Source: Myxococcus stipitatus (GTDB lineage: Bacteria > Myxococcota > Myxococcia > Myxococcales > Myxococcaceae). Taken from it: a stretch of DNA of 64,000 nucleotides. Positions 56,217 through 64,000 of the stretch are shown piece after piece. The notes beneath the pieces were generated by a model. That model did not search any database. It was not told the DNA's origin and saw only the letters and a list, made by a program, of their open reading frames with translations. Each line of letters begins with the position of its first letter. The stretch's first letter is position 1. The position numbers and the translations under genes are program-made. The stretch is taken from contig NZ_JAKCFI010000002.1 of assembly GCF_021412625.1 (NCBI RefSeq), forward strand, positions 1,116,001-1,180,000. Reading direction: 5' to 3'.

Positions 56217-57173
56217 ATGCCCCCGTCTTCCTACAACCAGCGCACTCTCTCGAAGACCGTCAGCCTCCAGGGCGTTGGGCTCCACTCGGGCGTGAAGGTG
56301 ACGCTCACGTTGCGTCCGGCTCCGGTGGGACACGGCATCGTCTTCGTGCGCACGGACCTGCCTCGGGCGGTGAGCATCCCCGCGCTGGCGGAGTACGTGG
56401 TGGACACGTCGCTGGCGACGACGCTGGGGCGCGACGGGGTGCGGGTGGGCACGGTGGAGCACTTCATGTCGGCCATGGCCGGCATGGGCATCGACAACGC
56501 GCGGGTGGAGCTGGACGGCCCCGAGGTCCCCATCATGGACGGCAGCGCCGCTCCGTTCGCGGCCCTCATCCAGGAGGCGGGCATCCGCGAGCTGGACGCG
56601 CCCAAGGAGCTCATCGTCATCCGCAAGGCCGTGTCGGTGTCGGACGGCGACAAGCAGGCCACGCTGGCCCCGTCGCGGCACTTCCGCATCAGCTGCACCA
56701 TCGACTTCGAGCACCCGGTCATCCAGGGCCAGGAGTTCGACCTGGACTTCAGCGACCGCGAGTTCTCCCGCGAGATTTCGCGCGCCCGCACGTTCGGCTT
56801 CCTGCGCGACGTGGAGAAGCTCAAGAAGCTGGGGCTGGCGCGCGGGGGTTCGCTGGAGAACGCCATCGTCGTGGACGAAGTGTCCATCCTCAACCCGGAT
56901 GGCCTGCGCTTCCCCGACGAGTTCGTCCGCCACAAGATCCTCGACGCCATCGGCGACGTGTCCCTGTTCGGCCGGCCCGTCATCGGTCACCTGACGGCCT
57001 ACAAGACGGGCCACGCGCTCAATCACAAACTGGTGCGCAAGGTCCTTTCCGACCCGAGCTGCTATGAGATCGTCCAGGCGCGTCGCCGCGACGTGGAGGG
57101 ACTGGAGCTGGGCTTGGACCTGGGACTGTCCGGACGCGCTGGCGCGCTGGAGCTGGAGCCGCTGGTCGCCTGA
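56217..57173 (+). CDS. lpxC: UDP-3-O-acyl-N-acetylglucosamine deacetylase LpxC
   Basis: A 318-aa zinc deacetylase for the committed step of lipid A synthesis. The zinc and catalytic residues lie in GTVEHFMSAMAG, PIMDGSAAPF, RTFGFLRDVE, PDEFVRHKILDAIGD and GHALNHKL. Normal length. Its presence shows an LPS-containing outer membrane. ATG 56217 is chosen because homology begins at QRTLSKTVSLQGVGLHSG. Confidence 0.95.
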   Translation: MPPSSYNQRTLSKTVSLQGVGLHSGVKVTLTLRPAPVGHGIVFVRTDLPRAVSIPALAEYVVDTSLATTLGRDGVRVGTVEHFMSAMAGMGIDNARVELDGPEVPIMDGSAAPFAALIQEAGIRELDAPKELIVIRKAVSVSDGDKQATLAPSRHFRISCTIDFEHPVIQGQEFDLDFSDREFSREISRARTFGFLRDVEKLKKLGLARGGSLENAIVVDEVSILNPDGLRFPDEFVRHKILDAIGDVSLFGRPVIGHLTAYKTGHALNHKLVRKVLSDPSCYEIVQARRRDVEGLELGLDLGLSGRAGALELEPLVA

Positions 57174-57221
57174 TTGCCATTTGCTTGCAGGTCGGGGCTG
57201 GCTCGACTAAGTCGCGGCCCT

Positions 57222-58310
57222 ATGCCCATGCGTCCAACCCCTGTCATCCTCGCCGCGCTGCTGGCGGCTTCGTTCACGGCCGGCTGTAACAAGGAGAAGG
57301 CGCCGGCCACCGCGCAGGCGCCCGCCTCCGCGCAGGCCGCGGGCGAGCCCGCGCCGGACACGGTCGTCGCCACCTACGGCGACGGCCAGAAGATCACCTA
57401 CAAGGAACTCAACGAGCGCATCCAGGAGCCGCTGGCCAACCTGGAGAAGCAGAAGTTCCAGCTGCGCAAGCGCGGCCTCGATGGGATGGTCACCGAGCGC
57501 CTGGTCGACGCCGAGGCGAAGAAGCGCGGCATGACGCAGGAGCAGTACATCAAGGCGGAGATCGACGACAAGGTCCCCGCGCCCAGCGAGGAGAAGATCA
57601 AGGAGGTCTTCGAGGGCGCCAAGGGCCAGCTGCCGCCCGGCTCCACCTACGAGTCGATGAAGCCGCAGATCGTCGACTTCCTCACGCAGCAGCCCAAGCA
57701 GGAGCGCGCCCAGGCCCTCTTCGCGGAGCTGCGCAAGAACGCCAACGTGCAGATCACCCTGCCGGAGCCGCCGCGTCCGCCGGCCGAGCGCAAGCAGGTG
57801 GCCGCCGTCGGTCCGTCCAAGGGTCCGGACAACGCGCCCATCACCATCGTCGAGTTCAGCGACTTCCAGTGCCCGTTCTGCAGCCGCGCCATCGGCACGG
57901 TGGACGAGGTCGTGAAGGCGTACGACGGCAAGGTGAAGCTGGTGTTCCGCCAGTTCCCGCTCGACTTCCACAAGGAGGCGCAGAAGGCCGCCGAGGCGTC
58001 GCTGTGCGCCAACGACCAGGGCAAGTTCTGGGAGATGCACGACAAGCTGTTCGCCAACCAGTCCGCCCTCCAGGTGGAGAACCTGAAGAAGTACGCGGGC
58101 GAGCTGAAGCTGGACCAGGCCAAGTTCGACGCGTGCCTGGACTCCGGTGAGAAGGCCGGGACGGTGAAGAGCGACATGGCGGACGGCCAGAAGGTGGGCG
58201 TCTCCGGCACCCCGGCGTTCTTCATCAACGGCATCATGCTGTCGGGCGCGCAGCCGGTCGACGAGTTCAAGAGCATCATCGACGCCGAGCTGAAGACGGC
58301 GCAGAAGTAG
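57222..58310 (+). CDS. DsbA-like thioredoxin-fold lipoprotein
   Basis: A 362-aa protein with lipobox SFTAGC at about residue 22 and an Ala/Pro-rich linker. A helical, SurA-N-like region covers about residues 45-180. A C-terminal DsbA-type domain holds the redox motif FQCPFCSR and the cis-Pro loop VSGTPAFFING. It probably oxidises or isomerises disulfides in the periplasm. The helical N-part may bind unfolded substrate. ATG 57228 is a near alternative start. Confidence 0.87.
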   Translation: MPMRPTPVILAALLAASFTAGCNKEKAPATAQAPASAQAAGEPAPDTVVATYGDGQKITYKELNERIQEPLANLEKQKFQLRKRGLDGMVTERLVDAEAKKRGMTQEQYIKAEIDDKVPAPSEEKIKEVFEGAKGQLPPGSTYESMKPQIVDFLTQQPKQERAQALFAELRKNANVQITLPEPPRPPAERKQVAAVGPSKGPDNAPITIVEFSDFQCPFCSRAIGTVDEVVKAYDGKVKLVFRQFPLDFHKEAQKAAEASLCANDQGKFWEMHDKLFANQSALQVENLKKYAGELKLDQAKFDACLDSGEKAGTVKSDMADGQKVGVSGTPAFFINGIMLSGAQPVDEFKSIIDAELKTAQK

Positions 58311-58332
58311 TCGTCGCGGAAGGGGCACGGGG

Positions 58333-59568
58333 GTGGCGCAGAAACCCAGGGCCACGCCCCGCGTCGGTGGCGAAGCGAGCTCGCTGGAGCTGGAGAAGCC
58401 GCTCGCCACCGGCCTGTCCTCATCCCGTCCCCTTGCGGCCTGGTTCCACGGGCCCGAGGGGATGGTCCTCCTCCAGGAGCCGTCCGGCATCGCGGGTTTC
58501 TTCGCGGGCAGCCTGGGCACCCTGTCGATGGAGGAGGTGTTCGCCCACGTCCTCTCCGGCATCCGCAGCGGGCTGCTCGTCGTGCAGCACGGCTCGGTGC
58601 GCCGCACGGTGTCCTTCCGGGACGGGCAGGTCGTCTTCGCCACGTCGACGGAGCGCTGGGAGCGGCTGGGCGCGGTGATGGTGCGGCTGGGCATGGTGAC
58701 GCAGGCGCAGTTGACGCAGGCGCTGTCGCGCGTCACGCCCTCGCGGCGCATCGGCCAGGTGCTCACCTCCGAGGGCATGGTGTCCGAGGCCCACCTCTAC
58801 GGCGCCATGACGTTCGTGGTGCGCGAGGTGGTGTTGTCCCTGTTCGAGATGACGGAGGGCAGCTTCCTGTTCGTGGAGGGCCCGGCGCCCATGGCGGACG
58901 TGGTGAAGCTGCCCGAGCGCACGCGGGACCTGGTGCTGACGGGCATCAAGCGCTCGGAGGAGGTGGCGCGGCTGCGCCGGCGCTATCCGGACGACATGCG
59001 CGCGAGTCCGGGGCCCACGGGGGCGCGCGCCGGGGACGAGCGCCGCTTCCAGCGACTGGGAGCGGGGCTGACGGTGGCCGAGCTGCGGGGTACCTTCGAG
59101 GGAGGCCCCCACGCCTTCTACGCGTGGCTGGACGAGTGCGTCGTCGGCGGGCACCTGGTGGTGAAGCCGTCCGAGCCGCCGCCCGCGCCGGGGCCTTCCG
59201 TGGAGGGCATGGCGTGGGAGCTGCTGTCCGCGGAGGAGCGCTACAACCTGCTGCTGTCGCTGGTGCACCGCGCGCTGCGGGACGCGGGCGAGGACGTGGA
59301 CCTGCTCCGGGGCTTCCTGGAGGCGCCGCCGCCCGGCCTGGAGGAGGTCTTCGCCGGGGTGACGCTGGGGGCGGATGGCCGCGTGGACGTGGCGCGGCTG
59401 CGCGCCAACGTGCCTGGCGCCGACGAGGCGGTGGCGCGGGCGATGACGCTCGAGGCGCTCGACGCCATCGTCTCGTACGCGCTGTTCTCCGCGCGCAACG
59501 TCCTGCCTTCTGAGGTGGCGGAGCGCTTGTCCAACACCTACCGCACCCTCCAGGGAGGGCTGGCCTAG
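58333..59568 (+). CDS. DUF4388 (PATAN-like) signalling protein
   Basis: A 411-aa soluble protein. Residues about 60-195 contain the DUF4388-type region (GTLSMEEVFAHVLSGIRSGLLVVQHG, VVFATSTERWERLGAVMVRLG). The remainder is helical with Pro-rich joints. The GTG start follows GGAAGGGG. It is 22 bp downstream of the DsbA-like gene but unrelated in function. Proteins of this group are numerous in myxobacteria; the partner is unknown. Confidence 0.78.
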   Translation: MAQKPRATPRVGGEASSLELEKPLATGLSSSRPLAAWFHGPEGMVLLQEPSGIAGFFAGSLGTLSMEEVFAHVLSGIRSGLLVVQHGSVRRTVSFRDGQVVFATSTERWERLGAVMVRLGMVTQAQLTQALSRVTPSRRIGQVLTSEGMVSEAHLYGAMTFVVREVVLSLFEMTEGSFLFVEGPAPMADVVKLPERTRDLVLTGIKRSEEVARLRRRYPDDMRASPGPTGARAGDERRFQRLGAGLTVAELRGTFEGGPHAFYAWLDECVVGGHLVVKPSEPPPAPGPSVEGMAWELLSAEERYNLLLSLVHRALRDAGEDVDLLRGFLEAPPPGLEEVFAGVTLGADGRVDVARLRANVPGADEAVARAMTLEALDAIVSYALFSARNVLPSEVAERLSNTYRTLQGGLA

Positions 59569-59618
59569 CAGGCGGCCCGTGCCCACGTTCGCGTCCACGG
59601 CCATTGAGGCGGGGGACG

Positions 59619-60260
59619 ATGGACATGGGCGGTTTGCGGAAGCTGGCGTGGGCAATCCTGATCCTGGGCACCGCGTGCAGCGGCTCGCGCCAGGCGGTGA
59701 AGGCGGACACGGCCCGAGGCGCCGCCCCCGGCGTCGGAGGCTCCGGGGCCGCTGGCGCCGTGCCGGTGGCGGCGGGTGTCCCCTACGTGGACGAGGACCT
59801 GGGGTTCGAGATCATCCGCCCCAGCGACGAGTGGCAGCTGGACGAGACGAACGAGCGCACGCCGGAGGGGCTGGCGATTCCCGTCGTGCTGCGTCACCCA
59901 CCGTCCGGCGCGCAGGTGGTGCTCCAGGTGGCGCCCGCGGTGGCCACGCCCACGCAGTTCGCCGAGCGCCTCACGGAGGGGCTGCGCCAGCAGCCGGGCT
60001 TCACCACGACGGACCCGGTGCCGCTGTCGCTGTCCGACAACGCCGTGGGCTTCGACTTCCAGGTGGGCGACGGCGTGCACGGCCGCGTCGCGGTGCGCGA
60101 GGGCCGCAAGGGCCACGTGCTGATGATGCTGGCGACCTGGCCCGCGCAGGCGGTGGCGTCGGTGACACAGAACGTCGATGCCCTCATCGCGGGCATCCGC
60201 CCGCTGCCCGAGAGCAAGACGGCCCCGGGCACGCTGCCCCAGGCTCGGCGTACGCGCTGA
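59619..60260 (+). CDS. Hypothetical lipoprotein
   Basis: A 213-aa protein with signal AWAILILGTACSG (lipobox TAC). A Gly/Ala-rich spacer follows, then a small alpha/beta domain beginning VDEDLGFEIIRPSDEWQLDE and containing FDFQVGDGVHGRVAVREG. This resembles short PsbP/DUF1795-like folds, but I cannot assign it. ATG 59625 is an alternative start. Confidence 0.7.
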   Translation: MDMGGLRKLAWAILILGTACSGSRQAVKADTARGAAPGVGGSGAAGAVPVAAGVPYVDEDLGFEIIRPSDEWQLDETNERTPEGLAIPVVLRHPPSGAQVVLQVAPAVATPTQFAERLTEGLRQQPGFTTTDPVPLSLSDNAVGFDFQVGDGVHGRVAVREGRKGHVLMMLATWPAQAVASVTQNVDALIAGIRPLPESKTAPGTLPQARRTR

Positions 60261-60312
60261 CGGCGCGAGGACCTGAGCCCGGCGGCATGCGTCGATGGCC
60301 TGCGCGGAGGCA

Positions 60313-60561
60313 GGGCGTCTCGGCCTGCCTCGCGCATGGGCGCATGGGGCCAGACGTCGTCTCCGCGCCACGCGCCGCTTCAGGCGGCGCCCTGGGGCTT
60401 GGGCGTCGCGGCCTGCCTTGAGCGCGGGCTTCTCGGGCCAGATGTCGCCTCTTCGCCCAGCGCCGCTCGCGGGCATCGACGCGGGGCGGGCGTCGCGGCC
60501 TGCCTTGAGCGCGGGCTTCTCGGGCCAGATGTCGCCTCTTCGCTCAGCGCCGCTCGCGGGC
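60313..60561. repeat. Three tandem ~87-bp repeats
   Basis: A 74-bp unit at 60401-60474 recurs at 60488-60561 with a single mismatch (period 87). A diverged third copy starts at 60313 (period 88). The shared core begins GGGCGTCGCGGCCTGCCTTG and contains GGCCAGATGTCG. The copies lie outside genes, so they are not a protein repeat. Confidence 0.8.
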
Positions 60562-60647
60562 GCCGCCCTCGGGGCGGGGGTCGCTCATTCGTGGCGGCGA
60601 GCCATGGGGGCGTCCCGTCGCCGCAAGGCCGTTCGGAGTGTTGCCGC

Positions 60648-60680
60648 TGGCCGCCAGGTGGAGTCCACCCGGCGGCCAGG
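60648..60680. terminator. Long hairpin between convergent lipoprotein and pepA genes
   Basis: CTGGCCGCC/GGCGGCCAG (9 bp), one mismatch and GGTGG/CCACC (5 bp) with a three-base loop form a very stable stem. It ends 12 bp from the pepA stop. There is no T-run, so it may serve as a bidirectional barrier or 3'-end stabiliser. Confidence 0.55.
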
Positions 60681-60692
60681 CCACAGCAGCGC

Positions 60693-62291
60693 TCAGCCGC
60701 GCGCGGGCTTGCGCGCGCTCTTCGCGGCGCGAGCGGGCTTCGCGGGGGCGGCGGCCTCCGAGGGCTCGTTCTCCTGGGCCTTCGTGCGCAGCCGCACCCA
60801 CTCGACGAGGGTGCGCACGCCGACGCCCGTGGCGCCCTTGGACAGGTAGCCGCGCTCCTTGGGGCTGTTGGACGGACCCGCGATGTCCAGGTGCACCCAC
60901 GGCGTGTCACCCACGAACTCCTTGAGGAAGAGGGCGGCGTTGATGGAGCCGCCCCAGCGCTCGCCGGAGTTCTTCATGTCGGCGACCTCGGAGCGCAGCG
61001 CGTCCTTCTGCAGGTCGCTCACCGGCATGCGCCACATCTCCTCGCCCGCGTTGCGCGCGGACTGGAGGACCTCGTTCACCGCGCCGTCGTGCTCGCCGAA
61101 CGCGCCGACGATGTAGTTGCCCAGCGCGACGATGCAGGCGCCGGTGAGCGTGGCCAGGTCGATGACGGCGGACGGCTCGTGCTCGCAGGCCCAGGTGAGG
61201 ATGTCACCCAGCACCAGGCGCCCCTCGGCGTCCGTGTTGGTGATCTCCACCGTCTTGCCCAGCCGCGACGTGAGGATGTCGCCCGGCTTGTACGCGTTGC
61301 CCGCGGGCATGTTCTCGCACGCGCCGATGAAGGCATGGACGGGGAAGGGCGGCTTGAGCGCGGCGATGACGCGCATGGCGCCCAGCACCGCGGCCGAGCC
61401 CGCCATGTCCGTCTTCATGTCCACCATGCCCTCGGTGGGCTTGAGCGACAGGCCGCCCGAGTCGAAGGTGATGGCCTTGCCCACCAGCGCCAGCGGCGGG
61501 CGCTTCGCGTCGCGCGCGTTCTTCGGCGTGTACTCGACGTGGATGAGGCGCGGCTCCTCGGTGCTCCCGGCGGTGACGCCCAGGAACATGCCCATCTTCA
61601 GCTTCTCGATTTCACGCTGGCCACCGATGGTGACCTTCAGCCCGTGCTGCTTCGCGGACGCGCGCGCGGCCTCCGCGAGCACCGTCGGCGTCACCGCGTT
61701 GGGCGGCTCGTTGACCAGGTCGCGGGCCCAGTTGGTGGCCTCCGCCACGCGGCGGCCCAGCGCCAGCGCGTCGTCCAGCTCGCGCGACTTCTCCGCGCCC
61801 TCGGGCAGCACCAGCGCCACCTTGCCGGGGCGGGGCGTGCCCTTGTCCTCGCGCGCGGAGGACTTGTACTTGTCGAAGCGGTAGGCGCCCAGCTCCAGGC
61901 CCTCCGCGATGGCGCGCACCGCGTCCGGGGCCGAGTCCGTGGCGGGCAGCGCCACGGCCACCGACGACACCTTGAGCCGCTGGGCCGTCTTCGCGGCGCG
62001 ACCGGCGGCCAGGCGCAGCACCTCCGGGGTGAAGCGGGCGCGGCTGCCCAGGCCCAGCAGGAGCACGCGCTCCGCGGCGACCCGGCCGAGCGTGTGCATC
62101 ACCAGCGCCTGGTCCGCCTTCGCCTTGAAGCCCTCCTGGGTGGCGGCGCCGCGAAGGCGCCCGTCCAGGGCACTGTCGGCCGCGGCCAGCGTGGCCGGGC
62201 CCCCATCGCCCAGCTCACCCTCGAAGAGGGGAATGACGAGCAGCTCGCCATTCGCACGGGTGGCGTCGCCGGAGACGAAGGTGAAATTCAT
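60693..62291 (-). CDS. pepA: Cytosol (leucyl) aminopeptidase PepA
   Basis: A 532-aa M17 dizinc aminopeptidase. The signature NTDAEGRL is present, with metal and catalytic residues in VGKAITFDSGG, SLKPTEGMVDMKTDMAGSA and ENMPAGNAYKPGD. The C-terminal 30 residues are an Ala/Lys/Pro-rich tail not usual for the family. The start MNFTFVSGD at 62291 fits the family N-terminus. Confidence 0.95.
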   Translation of the reverse strand: MNFTFVSGDATRANGELLVIPLFEGELGDGGPATLAAADSALDGRLRGAATQEGFKAKADQALVMHTLGRVAAERVLLLGLGSRARFTPEVLRLAAGRAAKTAQRLKVSSVAVALPATDSAPDAVRAIAEGLELGAYRFDKYKSSAREDKGTPRPGKVALVLPEGAEKSRELDDALALGRRVAEATNWARDLVNEPPNAVTPTVLAEAARASAKQHGLKVTIGGQREIEKLKMGMFLGVTAGSTEEPRLIHVEYTPKNARDAKRPPLALVGKAITFDSGGLSLKPTEGMVDMKTDMAGSAAVLGAMRVIAALKPPFPVHAFIGACENMPAGNAYKPGDILTSRLGKTVEITNTDAEGRLVLGDILTWACEHEPSAVIDLATLTGACIVALGNYIVGAFGEHDGAVNEVLQSARNAGEEMWRMPVSDLQKDALRSEVADMKNSGERWGGSINAALFLKEFVGDTPWVHLDIAGPSNSPKERGYLSKGATGVGVRTLVEWVRLRTKAQENEPSEAAAPAKPARAAKSARKPARG

Positions 62292-62427
62292 GGGCCGATG
62301 AACTCCTGAACGGGAGAGAGGGAGACTGAAAGGCCGCGGACTGTACCCCCCGCCTGATGCCTCGCAAAGCGCCGGATGGTGCTCGCGCGGTTGCATTGGC
62401 GCCGAGGGCTCGGTAGCAGTCTGGGCC

Positions 62428-63321
62428 ATGCCCACCTTGCTGATGCACCTGACCGCCATCGAACGGTTGGCCGCCAATCCCGGGGACCTGCCGGCGGACT
62501 GGGTTCGCGCGCTGTCCGAGGACCTGCCCTACGCGCGGTTCGGCGCGGCGCTCCCGGACCTGCCCCTGTGCGAGGGCGTGCGAGGGGGCCTGTCCGCCTT
62601 CCTCCCGGAGCGGGAGCCGCCGTTGTTCGCGCGGCTGTACCACGAGCGCGCCCCGGTGGGCTTCGGCCTGAAGATGGCGGAGCTGGTGGCCAGCGGCGCG
62701 CTGGTGGGGACCGAGCCGGGCATGGCCCTGCTGGCCGGCTACTTCATGCACCTGTGCCTGGACCGCCGCCTCCACCCCGTGGTGGACGCGCTCGTCGTGC
62801 GCCACCGCCGCCGCGGCGAGCGCGCGCTCACGGCCCACCGCGACATCGAGTGGGCCCAGACGCTCTTCTACCTGCGCGAACTGCACGGCGTGGAACTGCT
62901 CGGCTCGGCGCGGCTGCGCGAGAAGTGTCAGGTGGTGAAGAGCCCGGGCTTCCCCTGGCGAGGCATCGGCCGGGGCATCTACGAACTGGTGCGCCTGTCG
63001 TCCCAGGAGCGCGTGGGCCAGGCGCCCTCCAAGGCGGAGGTGGATGGCTGGGTGCGGGGCCTGTACGTTTCCGGACTCTTCCTCTCCAGCCCCGTGGGCC
63101 GCACGCGCGCGCTCCCCGCGTTCGCGCACCTGTCCTTCCAGGAGCTCTACCGCAACGACACCTTCGACTTCTCACGGGAGGTCGAAGGTGCGTTGGAGTC
63201 GGCGCGTGGCGTCCTGCGGAGGTTGCACGGCTACATGACGAGGGGCACATTCACACCCCGTACGCGCGCCCGCTTCCTCGAGGCGTTTCCCGAGGGGAAC
63301 CTGGGCGTACGGGCCGCGTAG
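62428..63321 (+). CDS. Zinc-dependent phospholipase C-like protein
   Basis: A 297-aa helical protein. MPTLLMHLTAIERL at the start, FGAALPDLPL, and GYFMHLCLDRRLHPVVDALV carry the His/Asp pattern of the zinc-dependent phospholipase C superfamily. There is no signal peptide, unlike secreted phospholipases, so a cytoplasmic or uncharacterised role is likelier. Divergent from pepA. Confidence 0.68.
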   Translation: MPTLLMHLTAIERLAANPGDLPADWVRALSEDLPYARFGAALPDLPLCEGVRGGLSAFLPEREPPLFARLYHERAPVGFGLKMAELVASGALVGTEPGMALLAGYFMHLCLDRRLHPVVDALVVRHRRRGERALTAHRDIEWAQTLFYLRELHGVELLGSARLREKCQVVKSPGFPWRGIGRGIYELVRLSSQERVGQAPSKAEVDGWVRGLYVSGLFLSSPVGRTRALPAFAHLSFQELYRNDTFDFSREVEGALESARGVLRRLHGYMTRGTFTPRTRARFLEAFPEGNLGVRAA

Positions 63322-63448
63322 CACCGGACGCACCCGCCCCTGGAGGGCAATGCAGGTTCGCGCGCAGAGCAGCCGTGCTGCCGAGCCGTGTCCTCGAAGG
63401 GGAATGCCGCTGTCCGAAGGCGGGTGGCGCTCCTATCCTCGAAGAGGC

Positions 63449-64000
63449 ATGACGGTTCTCCTCCTCATCGGCGTGGGCGGGCTCGCGGGGACATTGGGCG
63501 CGATGCTGGGTATCGGAGGTGGCATCGTCCTGGTGCCCGCGCTGGTGCTGGGCTTCGGACTCCCCCTGGAGGAGGCGGTCCCCGCCAGCCTGATGTGCGT
63601 GGTCGCCAACTCGTGCGCGGCGGCGGCGGGCTACGTGGACAACCACCTGAGCGACATCCGCCTGGGGCTGACGCTGGAGCTGGCCACGGTGCTGGGGGCC
63701 ATCGCCGGTGGGCTGGTCGCCGCGCTCGTCGCGCCGGCCATGGTGGCGGTCGTCTTCGGCCTCTTCACGCTCTACGTGGCGCTGCAGATGATGCTGGTGC
63801 GCTCGCCGCGACAGGAGCCGTCGACGCTGGATGACTACCGGCCGACGAACTACCCGCTGGGCCTCTCCGGCTCGTTCGTGGCGGGCGGCCTGTCCGCGCT
63901 CCTGGGGGTGGGCGGCGGGCCGCTGAAGGTGCCGCTGATGAGCTACGGCATGCGCGTGCCCTTCAAGGTGGCCAGCGCCACCAGCAACCTGATGATCGGC
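63449..64000 (+). CDS. TauE/SafE-family permease (3' end cut by window)
   Basis: The frame opens at ATG 63449 (AAGAGG six bases upstream) and runs off the window, giving 184 residues. LAGTLGAMLGIGGGIVLVPALVLGFG and GGLSALLGVGGGPLKVPLM are the repeated Gly-rich motifs of the sulfite exporter TauE/SafE family, with several membrane helices. The substrate (sulfite, sulfonate or other anion) is not predictable. Confidence 0.88.
   Translation, partial: MTVLLLIGVGGLAGTLGAMLGIGGGIVLVPALVLGFGLPLEEAVPASLMCVVANSCAAAAGYVDNHLSDIRLGLTLELATVLGAIAGGLVAALVAPAMVAVVFGLFTLYVALQMMLVRSPRQEPSTLDDYRPTNYPLGLSGSFVAGGLSALLGVGGGPLKVPLMSYGMRVPFKVASATSNLMIG

Larger units (their letters stand above)
60261..60692. other. 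Repeat-bearing spacer between convergent genes
   Basis: This 432-bp gap contains three tandem repeats of about 87 bp (60313-60561) and a long hairpin (60648-60680). I see no gene with supporting evidence in either strand. Confidence 0.6.

Noticed and set aside
60313..60561. CRISPR array
   Set aside because: The repeats are 74 of 87 bp long with tiny, non-spacer gaps. No cas gene is nearby.

Overview
The window is high-GC DNA with strongly G/C-biased third codon positions. Many genes start with GTG, neighbouring genes often overlap by 4 bp (GTGA, ATGA), and families typical of fruiting myxobacteria recur: sigma-54 activators, DUF4388 proteins, ELWxxDGT and RCC1-type lipoproteins, CHAT/TPR proteins and a mevalonate pathway. 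I read it as chromosome of a Myxococcota member, most likely suborder Cystobacterineae (Myxococcus, Corallococcus, Archangium and relatives). Genus and species cannot be fixed from the sequence alone. About 52 protein genes and one tRNA gene are supported. I see no rRNA gene, insertion sequence, prophage or CRISPR array.

Layout. 1-2952: end of a mevalonate-pathway operon (mevalonate kinase, diphosphomevalonate decarboxylase, phosphomevalonate kinase-like protein). 3081-7648: two tandem paralogous RCC1-repeat lipoproteins. 7976-12737: a SUKH/SMI1-like protein, an Omp85-like barrel, an alkaline-phosphatase-superfamily protein coupled to a UPF0104 membrane protein. 12749-12956: tRNA-Leu(CAG) with promoter and terminator. 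12973-18164 (minus): complete iscS-iscU-iscA-hscB-hscA-fdx cluster with an intrinsic terminator inside it. 18519-25656: SPFH coiled-coil protein, DsbD-like reductase, DTW-domain protein, EamA transporter, histidine kinase.

25805-33813 is the most unusual region. A module of ECF sigma factor, 1004-residue [anti-sigma zinc finger - membrane segment - TPR-like - CHAT protease] protein and small Pro-rich acidic peptide occurs twice in tandem. Each half keeps the zinc-finger ligands at residues 27/31/34 and the CHAT His/Cys pair. TPR-CHAT proteases and ECF sigma factors are already linked in the type III-E CRISPR (Craspase) system, where protease action frees a sigma factor. Here the sigma-binding domain and the protease lie in one polypeptide, which suggests self-cleavage or peptide-triggered release.

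34539-41171: an M24 peptidase lipoprotein, an outer-membrane protein, then a complete RNA-repair locus. Its parts are rtcR (CARF plus sigma-54 activator, minus strand), rtcB behind a good sigma-54 promoter, and rtcA. A strongly structured 83-nt segment lies between rtcB and rtcA. 41198-47958: a subtilisin-like protease with tectonin-like repeats, an Fpg/Nei-like glycosylase whose usual Pro2 is Ala, a small Cys-rich protein, an NtrC-type regulator, a barrel protein and a degenerate receiver-DUF4388 protein. 48016-54216: yebC-ruvC-ruvA and, after two unrelated genes, ruvB. 54231-64000: an unknown helical protein, lpxC, a DsbA-type lipoprotein, a DUF4388 protein, a small lipoprotein, a tandem-repeat spacer, pepA, a Zn-dependent phospholipase C-like protein and the start of a TauE/SafE transporter.
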